Of a stretch of DNA of 64,000 bases, positions 43,036-51,520 are shown one piece after another; positions within the stretch are counted from its first letter, which is position 1; each line of letters opens with the position of its first letter. The notes under the pieces were generated by a model. The model was not told the origin of the DNA, ran no database searches, and saw nothing but the letters and a program-made list of their open reading frames with translations. The DNA comes from Salipaludibacillus keqinensis. GTDB lineage: Bacteria > Bacillota > Bacilli > Bacillales > Salisediminibacteriaceae. The position numbers and the translations under genes were made by a program. Location of the stretch: positions 186,001 through 250,000 of the forward strand of contig NZ_PDOD01000003.1 of NCBI RefSeq assembly GCF_003226325.1, given 5' to 3'.

Positions 43036-44271
43036 TTAATTCGGTCTTCCGATACGCGGGCTATATGTTGGAATTTCTGTGTCATAAAATTCAGGATCAA
43101 TTTCAAATATTTCACCTGTTGCTAAACCTGACAAGGTTTCGAAAAGGCCTATATAACTTTGTTTTATAAGCATTCCACTCGACTTTTGACCAGTATGGCC
43201 ATTTGGATGCTGTTGGCCACGCGTCTCATAAAGCATAATCGCTGCATCGTTAAGCGAATAACTGCCTAGTGCTGTGCCAGGAAGGTCCACTTCTTGGTAG
43301 CGTGATACTGCTCCGTATGGTGAGTTACCTTTTTGCAAAACTTGATAAACATGGCTATTAACTTGTTTGGAAAGCTTCAATGACTCTTCACTCAGTTGGT
43401 AGTCTATTCCATCATGACTGACGACATTATCTTCATCAACCACCTGAGCAATTATTTGTAACGTATTTAGCCGGTCATCATCTTCTGAAACGGTGTTACT
43501 GTAACGATGGTGGTGATCAATAAAGAGGTCGGGCTCTAGCTCTTGGAATACATCTCGTGACGCTCTTGCTTCAGGAGTTACATAGAAGCCAGGCTCTGTA
43601 CCGACACCAGGTAGGAGATGTCCTTTATCTTCATTCAGTTCAAATGAAAGATCCGGGTGAAAGTCACGATTAACATCATAACCAAGTTCTTGGCTTGCCC
43701 AGTCAGTACCGTGATACCAAGGTGCAGGCGTGTCTTCAGAAAGGCCCCACTCTTCAGGAGTCCAGTCTTGGAAGTTTCTTCGTTGTTTTGCTTGTCCCTC
43801 TTCTAGTTCAATAATTTCTGCTCCATCAGGGTTTAGCATTGGCACGATCCAAACAGTGACGTTATCTAATATTTCGCGAACATCTTTATTATTGCTCATT
43901 GCAAGGTTTTGAATCAGATTAAGCGAAGCTTCTGTTCCAGCTTGTTCATCTCCATGAATGGCAGTTTGAAGAAATACTTTAGGATTATCCGTGTCAGCAT
44001 CCCCAAACTTAGCCACATAAATAGGGTGGTCATACTTGGCAGAATGTCCTACAACTTCTAGATCCATTCGTCCATCACGTGCACGATCATGGATTTGCTC
44101 CAGCTTTTCGTGTAATTCTTCAGGATCCATGAAACGCTCCAACATTGTCTGTTGCTCTGGCTGAATCCATGGTCCGTTTGGTTTCGACTGAGGTTCTGCA
44201 CCTACAAACCCAGGCAATGCAGTTGATAGGAATAACGTCATAATCAAAGAATAAAAAACAAATTTCTTCAA
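43036..44271 (-). CDS. Secreted M14 zinc carboxypeptidase
   Basis: Exported metallopeptidase, 411 aa. A signal peptide (KKFVFYSLIMTLFLSTALPGFVGA) is followed by an M14 domain with Zn ligands His and Glu in HGDEQAGTE, a third His in the HHHRYS stretch and catalytic Glu in YETRGQ. It should cut C-terminal residues from peptides or act on peptidoglycan peptides outside the cell. I choose the TTG at 44271, seven bases after AAAAGGAGGT; this start puts the signal peptide at the very N-terminus, while the upstream ATG at 44304 would add 11 residues ahead of the ribosome site. Many acidic residues fit a halophile. Confidence 0.88.
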   Translation of the reverse strand: MKKFVFYSLIMTLFLSTALPGFVGAEPQSKPNGPWIQPEQQTMLERFMDPEELHEKLEQIHDRARDGRMDLEVVGHSAKYDHPIYVAKFGDADTDNPKVFLQTAIHGDEQAGTEASLNLIQNLAMSNNKDVREILDNVTVWIVPMLNPDGAEIIELEEGQAKQRRNFQDWTPEEWGLSEDTPAPWYHGTDWASQELGYDVNRDFHPDLSFELNEDKGHLLPGVGTEPGFYVTPEARASRDVFQELEPDLFIDHHHRYSNTVSEDDDRLNTLQIIAQVVDEDNVVSHDGIDYQLSEESLKLSKQVNSHVYQVLQKGNSPYGAVSRYQEVDLPGTALGSYSLNDAAIMLYETRGQQHPNGHTGQKSSGMLIKQSYIGLFETLSGLATGEIFEIDPEFYDTEIPTYSPRIGRPN

Positions 44272-44456
44272 AAAATCTACCTCCTTTTTAATTTTGAATT
44301 CCATTTTAGTTTAGTATAACGAAATACTTTATTCCATAATATTCCGAAAATTGAAACGATTTATCTACAGTGTGTCGAATGGTGTAGCTATTATGATTAC
44401 TAAATATCTACGTTAATATGGTACTATTGCGTAAATTTGTAAAAATTTAATTTGAC

Positions 44457-44520
44457 GGCAGGGACGGTGCTCGTGGCCGAAAAGGGACCGGCCCTGACCA
44501 CAAGAACCCTCCCCATGGTC
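44457..44520. repeat. GGGACGG element pair, facing
   Basis: CAGGGACGGTGCTCGTGGCC, about 18 bases, then GACCACAAGAACCCTCCCC. Together they form a large imperfect palindrome. Lies between divergent genes. Confidence 0.8.
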
Positions 44521-44894
44521 ACTTTTGAAACTAGGTCTTTGCATTTGAATTTCTACTATTTATTGCTAAAACACGACTATGTTCATAAGTGCAACCAGGT
44601 TGATTGGGTTCAAGGTCTAGAGAAACGACTTCACATGCGAAGGCACGCTTTGATTTTCCAGAAAAATGAAAAGGTTTAGTAAATCTTCATTGATTTAAAG
44701 AAATGAATTGTCAGATAATTTACTTAGGTTTTGCAAGATTGGAAGATTATTTGGTGTATGGAGGGAGATTTCTCATTCTGAACTCCTGTGCAGATGGCCT
44801 TAAGTGGGTTGTGAGTGATTTTACATTGAGGGATAAGCGTTCTAGAGTGTTAGGTGTATCATGATCCAACACTTGCATTTAGAGAGGATGTTAA
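44521..44894. other. Upstream region of the 5'-nucleotidase gene
   Basis: No gene supported. It must contain the nucleotidase promoter; I cannot place it with confidence. Confidence 0.5.
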
Positions 44895-46745
44895 ATGATG
44901 AAAAGTAGTGTGAGAATGAATCGTAAAGTATCGGCTGTGGCACTGGCTGGTGTGTTGACGACTGGTGCGTTTGCGCCTGTGTCTATGGCTGATAGTCCGC
45001 AAAATAAGGGGAATGGACAAGCAAACGCACAACAAGGCAACGGTAATGGAGCGCCACACGGTCCTGAGAGGGATATAGAGGGCGTGGAATTAGTAGATTC
45101 TGAGAGCTTTGTGATAGATTTTGATAAGACTTATCCTGCAGGGCTGAATATTAAAAGAATGATTGATGTGGAAGTGGAGCTTGATGATGGGACGGTTTTG
45201 GAACCGGAGCTGACAGATTATGAGGTGTCGTCTGATGACCGTTCACACGTTACGGTAGAGCATGAGAATGATAGTCTGGATGGCTTGGCAGGAACAGTAA
45301 CTGTCAATGGCTACGAGATTGAATTCGATTATAGTGGTGAATTGGATGAACCTGTTGAGTTGGATATTTTCCACACAAATGATATTCATTCAAAAATTGA
45401 TAATTTCGGATTGATTTCAGCGTTCATTAACGAAAAAGGTGAGGAAGCAGATCACCACCTTTACTTAGATGCCGGCGATATTTTTAGCGGAAATGCAGTT
45501 GTGGATCTTCAGGACGGGGAGCCGATCGTGGCCCTTCTTAATGAAATGGGTCTAGACGCAATGGCTATCGGGAACCATGAGTTTGATTACGGTCAGGAAG
45601 CCTTTGCTGCGAGAGAAGAGCAGGCAGACTTCGATTGGTTAAGTGCCAATACAGAAGTGGTAGATTCGGAGATTCCGATTGAGCAGCCTAAACCGTATGA
45701 GACTTATGAGATTGATGGTTTGGATGTTGGTGTTTTCTCATTAACACAGGCACCACCGGCTACAAGCCCTTCTGGAATTGTGGGACTAGAGTTTCATGAT
45801 TATGTGGAGACAGCCGAACAGTATGCGTATTTAGAGGACGAAACGGATGTGCTGATCGCATTGACTCATATTGGACTTGGCTCAGACCGTCATTTAGCGG
45901 AAAATGTTGAGTTTTTTGATGTGATTATCGGTGGTCATACACATAATAGGTTATATGAAGAGGAAATGGTCAATGGTACGCCAGTCGTTCAGGCAGGAAG
46001 CGATGGCTTGTATGTGGGACACTTCAATCTTCAGTTCGACGGTGAAGAGGTAACGTTTAACGATTATTACTTGCAGGATGTTGACGAACTGACTGAGGTG
46101 AACCAGGACGTTCAAGATATGGTGGATGCTTACAACGATGAAGCGGAAGAGTTGCTTGAGGAAGTAGTAGGTGTCACAAATACCGGCTTATCCCGTGACA
46201 ACCGTTATGAAAGAGATACCTCTCTTGGGAACTTTATTACTGACGCCATGGCAGATGCTCTGAATGCCGATATTGCGATAACAAATAATGGTGGTATTCG
46301 TGCAAGTATCGACGAAGGTGACATCACAGCTGGAGATATTTATACGGTTGAGCCGTTTGGTAACGAACTGAGCGAGATGGAGATTGCCGGGGAAGATTTG
46401 TACGATATCATTGAACACTCTTTTGAAAGAAACGACGGCATCGGCCTTCAGACGTCCGGGATGACGTATACAGTTTACGTGGATGAAGACGGCAATTACG
46501 TAGATGCTGATTTGTATGTAGACGGTGAACCAATTGACGAATCAGAAACATATACACTTGTAACAAACAACTATATGGCTGAGGGCGGAAGTGACTACGA
46601 CTTCTCATCTGCAGAGATTATTCAAATGGAAGGTGGCTACATTACGAACGCCATGTTTCAGTTTATGGATTACTTGATGGAAACCGAAGGAGCAGTTGAT
46701 TATGAAGACGGTGAAGGAAGAATCACGATAGAAGAAGTGGAATAA
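44895..46745 (+). CDS. Secreted 5'-nucleotidase / 2',3'-cyclic phosphodiesterase (UshA-like)
   Basis: Exported metallophosphoesterase, 616 aa. Signal peptide ends near residue 32 (FAPVSMADS), then a Gly/Asn/Gln linker and a small beta region. The catalytic domain spans about residues 155-410 with metal ligands in FHTNDIHSK, DAGDIFSG, IGNHEFDYG, ALTHIG and GGHTHNRL. A 5'-nucleotidase C-terminal domain follows (NNGGIRASIDEGDITAGDIYTVEPFGN near 475-505). It releases phosphate and nucleosides from external nucleotides. There is no LPXTG sorting motif or membrane anchor, so it is free or loosely held. Strongly acidic. Start is one of two ATGs after GAGAGGATG. Confidence 0.9.
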   Translation: MMKSSVRMNRKVSAVALAGVLTTGAFAPVSMADSPQNKGNGQANAQQGNGNGAPHGPERDIEGVELVDSESFVIDFDKTYPAGLNIKRMIDVEVELDDGTVLEPELTDYEVSSDDRSHVTVEHENDSLDGLAGTVTVNGYEIEFDYSGELDEPVELDIFHTNDIHSKIDNFGLISAFINEKGEEADHHLYLDAGDIFSGNAVVDLQDGEPIVALLNEMGLDAMAIGNHEFDYGQEAFAAREEQADFDWLSANTEVVDSEIPIEQPKPYETYEIDGLDVGVFSLTQAPPATSPSGIVGLEFHDYVETAEQYAYLEDETDVLIALTHIGLGSDRHLAENVEFFDVIIGGHTHNRLYEEEMVNGTPVVQAGSDGLYVGHFNLQFDGEEVTFNDYYLQDVDELTEVNQDVQDMVDAYNDEAEELLEEVVGVTNTGLSRDNRYERDTSLGNFITDAMADALNADIAITNNGGIRASIDEGDITAGDIYTVEPFGNELSEMEIAGEDLYDIIEHSFERNDGIGLQTSGMTYTVYVDEDGNYVDADLYVDGEPIDESETYTLVTNNYMAEGGSDYDFSSAEIIQMEGGYITNAMFQFMDYLMETEGAVDYEDGEGRITIEEVE

Positions 46746-46750
46746 ACGTG

Positions 46751-46815
46751 ATTATAGGGACGGTTCTCTTGGCCGGAAAGGAACCGGCGGCGACCACAAG
46801 AACCGTCCCCATGGG
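46751..46815. repeat. GGGACGG element pair, facing
   Basis: ATAGGGACGGTTCTCTTGGCC, then GACCACAAGAACCGTCCCC. Six bases after the nucleotidase stop and ahead of its terminator. Confidence 0.85.
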
Positions 46816-46834
46816 CGCTCATGGCGGGACACAT

Positions 46835-46880
46835 AAAAACGACCTGAACGTGATGATTGATCACGTTTAGGTCGTTTTTT
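46835..46880 (+). terminator. Terminator of the 5'-nucleotidase gene
   Basis: AACGACCTGAACGTGA / TCACGTTTAGGTCGTT stem (one mismatch) with a T-run of six. Confidence 0.88.
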
Positions 46881-46911
46881 CATCTGTAGATTAAGCACAG
46901 GAAACTTTTGC

Positions 46912-46938
46912 TTGGCCATAAGAACCGTCCCCATGGCC
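46912..46938 (-). repeat. GGGACGG inverted element (reverse)
   Basis: Perfect six-base stem GGCCAT / ATGGCC around the core in reverse orientation. Four bases from the SDR stop codon at 46943. Confidence 0.85.
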
Positions 46939-46942
46939 GTTC

Positions 46943-47728
46943 TTAATACGAACTGGTCATGCCGCCATCTGCGACAAACATTTGGCCTGTGACGTACGTG
47001 TTGAGACCAGATCCGAGAAAAAGGACCGTATTTGCAAATTCTTCAGGGGTGCCGTATCGCCCAAGAGGAATGTTTGCTTCTGTATTTTTACGAACTTGTT
47101 CAGGAGTGGTTTGAAGGGCTTCGGCTCTTTTCCCTTCCAGTGTTCTTAGTCGTTCCGTATCAATTCGACCGGGTCCGACGGTATTGATCAGAACACCCTC
47201 AGATGCCAACTCGTTAGATAACGTTTTTGCTAATCCGACGATTCCCATTCGGTACACGTTGGAGAGCATCAGCCCGTCAATCGGTTCTTTAATGGAAGAA
47301 GAGGTAATGTTCACAATCCGTCCCTTTGATTCCTTTAAATAAGGGAGAGCATAACGAATTGTTCGGACGATGCTCATTAACGTGAGCTGAAACGCGTATT
47401 CCCAATCATCGTCTGTTAGATCTTCAAACCCTCCAGGCGGCGGGCCACCTGCGTTGTTAACTAAGACGTCAAGCGATCCGAATTTCGCGATCGTTGCCTC
47501 CATAAGCTGCTTTAAATCCTCTGTTTTTGAGACGTCGCATCGGTGATAAGCAACGACTCCGTCAGCAGTAGCTGACATTTCCCCGGCTGTTTTCTGTAAA
47601 TTTTCCTCAGAACGGCTTGTAATCATGACATTTGCGCCTGCATTGGCATACGCCTCTGCCGTTGCTCTGCCAAGTCCTTTACTTGAAGCCAGTACGAGCA
47701 CATTTTTTCCTTGTAAGTGTAAAGACAA
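46943..47728 (-). CDS. Atypical SDR, BKR-like without the catalytic tetrad
   Basis: SDR-fold protein, 261 aa. The cofactor loop is degenerate (LASSKGLGRA instead of TGxxxGIG); NNAGGPPPGGF and ITSSSIKEP are present. At the place of the YxxxK catalytic motif it reads SNVYR (Tyr to Ser, Lys to Arg) before MGIVGLAKTLSNELA. This matches the BKR_like SDR_like subgroup, known for lacking a perfect catalytic tetrad. I choose the TTG at 47728, eight bases after AAGGAG; a GTG at 47737 lies on the ribosome site. The substrate is unknown. It is downstream of the TRAP operon, separated by a GGGACGG pair. Confidence 0.8.
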   Translation of the reverse strand: MSLHLQGKNVLVLASSKGLGRATAEAYANAGANVMITSRSEENLQKTAGEMSATADGVVAYHRCDVSKTEDLKQLMEATIAKFGSLDVLVNNAGGPPPGGFEDLTDDDWEYAFQLTLMSIVRTIRYALPYLKESKGRIVNITSSSIKEPIDGLMLSNVYRMGIVGLAKTLSNELASEGVLINTVGPGRIDTERLRTLEGKRAEALQTTPEQVRKNTEANIPLGRYGTPEEFANTVLFLGSGLNTYVTGQMFVADGGMTSSY

Positions 47729-47784
47729 ATTGCTCACTCCTTAGTTGTTGTTGGATCATTCCTATCGAAAACAGGGAAGATGGT

Positions 47785-47848
47785 GAGCCGCGAGAACCGT
47801 CCCCGTGGCCACACCCCTGTACGACCACAAGAACCGTCCCCCCGGTCA
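47785..47848. repeat. GGGACGG element pair at the TRAP gene end
   Basis: Two reverse-orientation units, GCCGCGAGAACCGTCCCCG with GGCC, and GACCACAAGAACCGTCCCCC with GGTC. The second overlaps the stop codon of the TRAP permease gene. Confidence 0.85.
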
Positions 47849-49801
47849 GGCTGTGATCGGCAGGTTGATTCCGCCTTCTTTCTTTGCTCTTTTCCATTGG
47901 ACAAAAATAACAATGAAAATGATTGAAATTGCGATGATATCTTGCAGCCAGTTTGGGCTCATGAATAATAAAGCTCCGCCAAACAAGAGAATTCGCACAA
48001 TTGGATTCACTTTCGTTAAGAAGTAGCCTTCTGCTGCGATCCCTAGCATCACGACTCCCGTGATCGATGTGACAACAACAAGGACTCCTTCTAAAAACGT
48101 CGTATTAATCAATAATAAATTATTGTTATAAACGAAAATGTAAGGAACGATAAAGCCTGCGATGGCAAGTTTCATCGAGATAAACCCTGTCCTCATCTGA
48201 CCTCCGCCTGATATCCCTGCTGCGGCAAAGGAGGCAAGAGCTACGGGAGGGGTAATGTTGGCAAAAATGCCGAAATAAAATACAAACAAGTGAGCAACGA
48301 GTGGCTCGATGCCTAATTGTACAAGGGCAGGAGCGGCCATCGTCGCAGTAATGATGTACGTTGGAATACTAGGTAGTCCCATGCCTAAGACAATACAGGC
48401 CACCATCGTAAACATCAGCGTGAGCAAAAGAGATTCGCCGCCTAACATGACGATACTATTAGCTAGTTTAAGACCGAATCCGGTCAGTGTAGCAATCCCT
48501 ACAATCAGGCCGACGGAAGCACAGGCAATCGCAACGGTTAGTGCCGTTCGGGCGCCGTTTTCCAATGCTTCAATAATATCTTTGAAATTCATCCGCGTTG
48601 TTTTACGGATCATTGCAATAGCAACTGTGATGAGTATGGTTAAAAATGCAGAATAAATAATCGTTCGTCCGCTGAAAAACAGCATGTACATCAAGAATAG
48701 TAAAGGGATCATGAGATGACCGCGCTCTTTCATGACATCCATAACCCGAGGAAGATTGTCCCTCGAAATGCCTTTTAGTCCTTCTTTTGTTGCCCGTAAG
48801 TGGATTTGCACGATCACTCCCAGGTAAAAGAGCAGGGCAGGGAGCAAGGCAGCTAAAGCAATATCTCGATACGGAATACCTAGAATTTCAGCCATAATAA
48901 ACGCAGCGGCCCCCATAATGGGAGGCAGAATTTGGCCACCTACACTTGCAGATGCTTCAACAGCACCGGCAAAGTCTCGTTTGTACCCAATTTTTTTCAT
49001 CAAAGGGATCGTAAATGAGCCTGTTGTAACGACGTTAGCTACAGCAGCCCCGTTAATACTTCCTAGAAATCCACTGGCAATCACGGAAACTTTTGCAGGT
49101 CCGCCTTTTGTCTGGCCGGCGATGGCCATGGCCAGATCATTGAAAAATTGACCCATGCCGGATTTAGCTAAGAATGCTCCAAACAAGATAAACAGGAAGA
49201 TGTACGTGGCAGATACGCTGATGGCCGTACCATAAACGCCTTCAGTCGTGACGTACATAAAATTGACAATTTCATCCCATTCATACCCTCGGTGCCGGAA
49301 GATTCCTGATAATGAATTACCGTATAGTCCGTAGAGTAAGAACAACACCGCTAATGAGGGTAAGGCCCAGCCGGCGACTCTTCGCGCTGCTTCCAGCGTC
49401 AAGATAACGAGGATGGCCCCGAACACAAGGTCCATGTCATTTGGAATACCTCCCCGCATCACAATCCCGTCATAATCGAAATAAATATACACCGTCGTTG
49501 ACAGGGCAAGCATTGCGAATACTATGTCGTACCAGTGAAGCTTTGTCCGGTCGAGTTTCTTAAATGCCGGATAGATCAGGAAAATCAATGCAAGGACAAC
49601 GGCTACGTGAATAGAACGATGTTGTAAAGTGACAGGTGTACCGAAATAAGAAGTGTAAAGATGGTACAAAGATAAAGCGATTGCCATACCTGAAACAATC
49701 AAAGCGACGGGTTTGAAGTGAAAGTCACGAACCCGTGATTCGGTATCATATTTTTCGAGAATTTCTTTTTCTTTTTCACTTTGCGAGTTTTCAGTACTCA
49801 T
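47846..49801 (-). CDS. TRAP transporter fused permease (TAXI type)
   Basis: A 651-residue membrane protein fusing the small (DctQ-like) and large (DctM-like) TRAP permease subunits, with about 16 or more helices. Typical large-subunit motifs: GFLGSINGAAVANVVTTGSFTIPLMKKIGY near residues 240-270 and GMGLPSIPTYIITATMAAPAL near 475-495. It imports an organic acid using an ion gradient, with the TAXI binding protein encoded upstream. ATG 49801 lies five bases after GAGGTGA; a GTG at 49810 overlaps the previous stop and the ribosome site. A GGGACGG element overlaps its stop codon. Confidence 0.92.
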   Translation of the reverse strand: MSTENSQSEKEKEILEKYDTESRVRDFHFKPVALIVSGMAIALSLYHLYTSYFGTPVTLQHRSIHVAVVLALIFLIYPAFKKLDRTKLHWYDIVFAMLALSTTVYIYFDYDGIVMRGGIPNDMDLVFGAILVILTLEAARRVAGWALPSLAVLFLLYGLYGNSLSGIFRHRGYEWDEIVNFMYVTTEGVYGTAISVSATYIFLFILFGAFLAKSGMGQFFNDLAMAIAGQTKGGPAKVSVIASGFLGSINGAAVANVVTTGSFTIPLMKKIGYKRDFAGAVEASASVGGQILPPIMGAAAFIMAEILGIPYRDIALAALLPALLFYLGVIVQIHLRATKEGLKGISRDNLPRVMDVMKERGHLMIPLLFLMYMLFFSGRTIIYSAFLTILITVAIAMIRKTTRMNFKDIIEALENGARTALTVAIACASVGLIVGIATLTGFGLKLANSIVMLGGESLLLTLMFTMVACIVLGMGLPSIPTYIITATMAAPALVQLGIEPLVAHLFVFYFGIFANITPPVALASFAAAGISGGGQMRTGFISMKLAIAGFIVPYIFVYNNNLLLINTTFLEGVLVVVTSITGVVMLGIAAEGYFLTKVNPIVRILLFGGALLFMSPNWLQDIIAISIIFIVIFVQWKRAKKEGGINLPITA

Positions 49802-49806
49802 AAGGG

Positions 49807-50271
49807 TCACCTCTTTTCAACAAAAAGTCTGATTGATTCATGATGTGGAAGGTCTTCGACGGCCACAAGGGTCTCGTCATTCACAGTTATTTCATGCTTC
49901 GCATCATGAGAATGAATCCACGATAGTTCATCAAAATGTTCATCGATATTCTCATAGATAATCATGCCATTTTCAGTTTTGGCATCGCCAGATTGATGGG
50001 GAACGCCAGCACCGTAAGATTGAAAGCTTGTGCTTTTTAACAGGAGGTTGTCTTCTTGAATCTGATACGTTTCATTCCATGGCGTTTTCTCCACAGAGTG
50101 AATCCATGAGATTGTCAGCTCCTCACCTGTTTTCATAGGAGACTCAAGCAGAGTTTCACCCGTCCTGGCATCTGCAACGACTAGATAAACTTCTTGACTA
50201 CTCTGGAAAAAAGAGGTGGTTATCGTTCCTGCAATCACAATGATCGTAGCTAATAAAGTTCGTCCGCTCAT
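49807..50271 (-). CDS. DUF1850 protein of the TAXI-TRAP operon
   Basis: A 154-aa protein with one N-terminal helix (LLATIIVIAGTITTSFF) and an outward soluble domain bearing the DUF1850 pattern SWIHSVEKTPWNETYQI and FQSYGAGVP. DUF1850 genes are regularly found between TAXI binding protein and fused TRAP permease genes. An accessory role in transport is likely, but I know of no experiment. It lies 46 bases after the binding protein gene and five bases before the permease start. Confidence 0.85.
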   Translation of the reverse strand: MSGRTLLATIIVIAGTITTSFFQSSQEVYLVVADARTGETLLESPMKTGEELTISWIHSVEKTPWNETYQIQEDNLLLKSTSFQSYGAGVPHQSGDAKTENGMIIYENIDEHFDELSWIHSHDAKHEITVNDETLVAVEDLPHHESIRLFVEKR

Positions 50272-50317
50272 AGTTATGTGCAGAGGAAGCGAAAGCTTCC
50301 TCTGCTTTCCTCCTCAC

Positions 50318-51358
50318 TTAATCCAATGCGTCAACTTCTTCAAAGTACCGTTCGGCACCAGGATGTAATGGAACGGGCATTCCTTCTTGAATCGTTTCTA
50401 GTGTGATATCTTGTGCAGCATTATGAGAACTATGGATATCGTCTATATTTTCAAATAGAGATTTCGTCATTTCATATACTGTGTCTTCTGATAGTTCACT
50501 ATTTACAAGGAGTAGATTTGTAATCGTAGCTGTGTTGACATCCTCCTCTTGATCGTACGTTCCGCCTTCAATGACACCAGTTGAGAAAAATGGGAATTCT
50601 TCCATTAAATTGTCCATGCCTTCTCCTTCAATTGGAATGACTTTCGCATCGTGTGTCGTGCTTAAGTCAATTACTGTAGCATTGGGAACACCACTCGTTA
50701 CAAAGGCAGCGTCGACCATGCCATTTTTGATTTGGTCAATCGCTTCGCTGTATGACAGGAAATCTTCATCAATATCATCATAGCTCATGTCGTGAGCTTC
50801 CAAGATCATTCGTGCATTTAGCTCTACACCCGAGCCAGGCGCCCCAACACCGACACTTCGACCTGCTAAATCTTCAATCGTTTCAATCCCAGTATCTTCT
50901 GTTGTAACAACTTGCACGAAGTTTGGATACAAGGACGCTAATCCTGTTAAATTTTCTTTCGGCTCATCGCCGTCAAATGCACCAGATCCTTCGTATGCTT
51001 GGGCGACTGCATCGGCCATTGTGATCGCAAGTTCGGCGCGGTTCGTGTCAAGCAAATTAATGTTTTCCACGGATGCTCCAGTAGATTGAACAGAAGTATC
51101 AAGGCCTAAATCACCTTCTAAAATATTAGCGATCGCCCCACCAATCGGATAATAAACCCCTGATGTTCCACCTGTGGCAACGGTTACAAATAAGTCCTCG
51201 TCTACGTTAGCTGATTCTTCTCCAGCATCGTTATTGTTCTCAGTGGCTGCTGCTTCCTCGTTACCGTTAGTGTTATTACTTTCAGTGTCTTCGTCCCCGC
51301 AAGCGATTAGACCAAAGGATAAGATCCCGCCGAATAAGACTAATAATGATTTTTTCAT
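50318..51358 (-). CDS. TAXI family TRAP substrate-binding lipoprotein
   Basis: A 346-aa solute-binding protein of the TAXI family. Signal peptide with lipobox GLIAC, an Asn/Glu/Asp-rich acidic linker (residues about 22-55), then the TAXI domain: VATGGTSGVYYPIGGAIANIL near 60-80 and VGVGAPGSGVELNARMIL near 165-182. Ligands of the family include glutamate, alpha-ketoglutarate and other carboxylates. AAGGAGG precedes the ATG. The promoter upstream is of the sigma-54 type, tying expression to the NtrC-type regulator encoded next door. Confidence 0.92.
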   Translation of the reverse strand: MKKSLLVLFGGILSFGLIACGDEDTESNNTNGNEEAAATENNNDAGEESANVDEDLFVTVATGGTSGVYYPIGGAIANILEGDLGLDTSVQSTGASVENINLLDTNRAELAITMADAVAQAYEGSGAFDGDEPKENLTGLASLYPNFVQVVTTEDTGIETIEDLAGRSVGVGAPGSGVELNARMILEAHDMSYDDIDEDFLSYSEAIDQIKNGMVDAAFVTSGVPNATVIDLSTTHDAKVIPIEGEGMDNLMEEFPFFSTGVIEGGTYDQEEDVNTATITNLLLVNSELSEDTVYEMTKSLFENIDDIHSSHNAAQDITLETIQEGMPVPLHPGAERYFEEVDALD

Positions 51359-51394
51359 ATGAAATGCCTCCTTAGAATGTTGTTAACATTATTA

Positions 51395-51413
51395 ATTGCA
51401 ATAATCATGCCAA
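51395..51413 (-). promoter_or_regulatory. Sigma-54 (-24/-12) promoter of the TAXI-TRAP operon
   Basis: Minus strand reads TTGGCATGATTATTGCAA. The GG and GC dinucleotides are separated by exactly ten bases, as sigma-54 promoters require, and seven of eight core positions fit. The predicted start of transcription is near 51387, leaving a short leader before AAGGAGG and the ATG at 51358. The adjacent regulator has the GAFTGA loop needed to drive such a promoter. Confidence 0.82.
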
Positions 51414-51472
51414 TTTTCAGAAACATTGTCATGACGGGGTTTTATGAAAACGCATACATTTTAAGGTCGGAA

Positions 51473-51512
51473 AACACCGGCAAAAAATGCCGGTGTTGAA
51501 AGAAATGCCGGT
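51473..51512 (-). terminator. Palindrome downstream of the regulator gene: terminator and possible activator site
   Basis: Perfect ten-base stem AACACCGGCA / TGCCGGTGTT with a five-base A loop, plus a third TGCCGGT half-site at 51505-51511. It follows the regulator stop and can act as its terminator. It is also centred about 75 bases upstream of the -24 element, the usual place for an enhancer bound by an NtrC-type activator. Which role dominates cannot be read from sequence. Confidence 0.6.
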
Positions 51513-51520
51513 TTACTTAA

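Noticed and set aside
44452-44679. 75-codon frame before the nucleotidase gene
   Set aside because: Begins inside a GGGACGG pair, has no ribosome site and no recognisable protein features.
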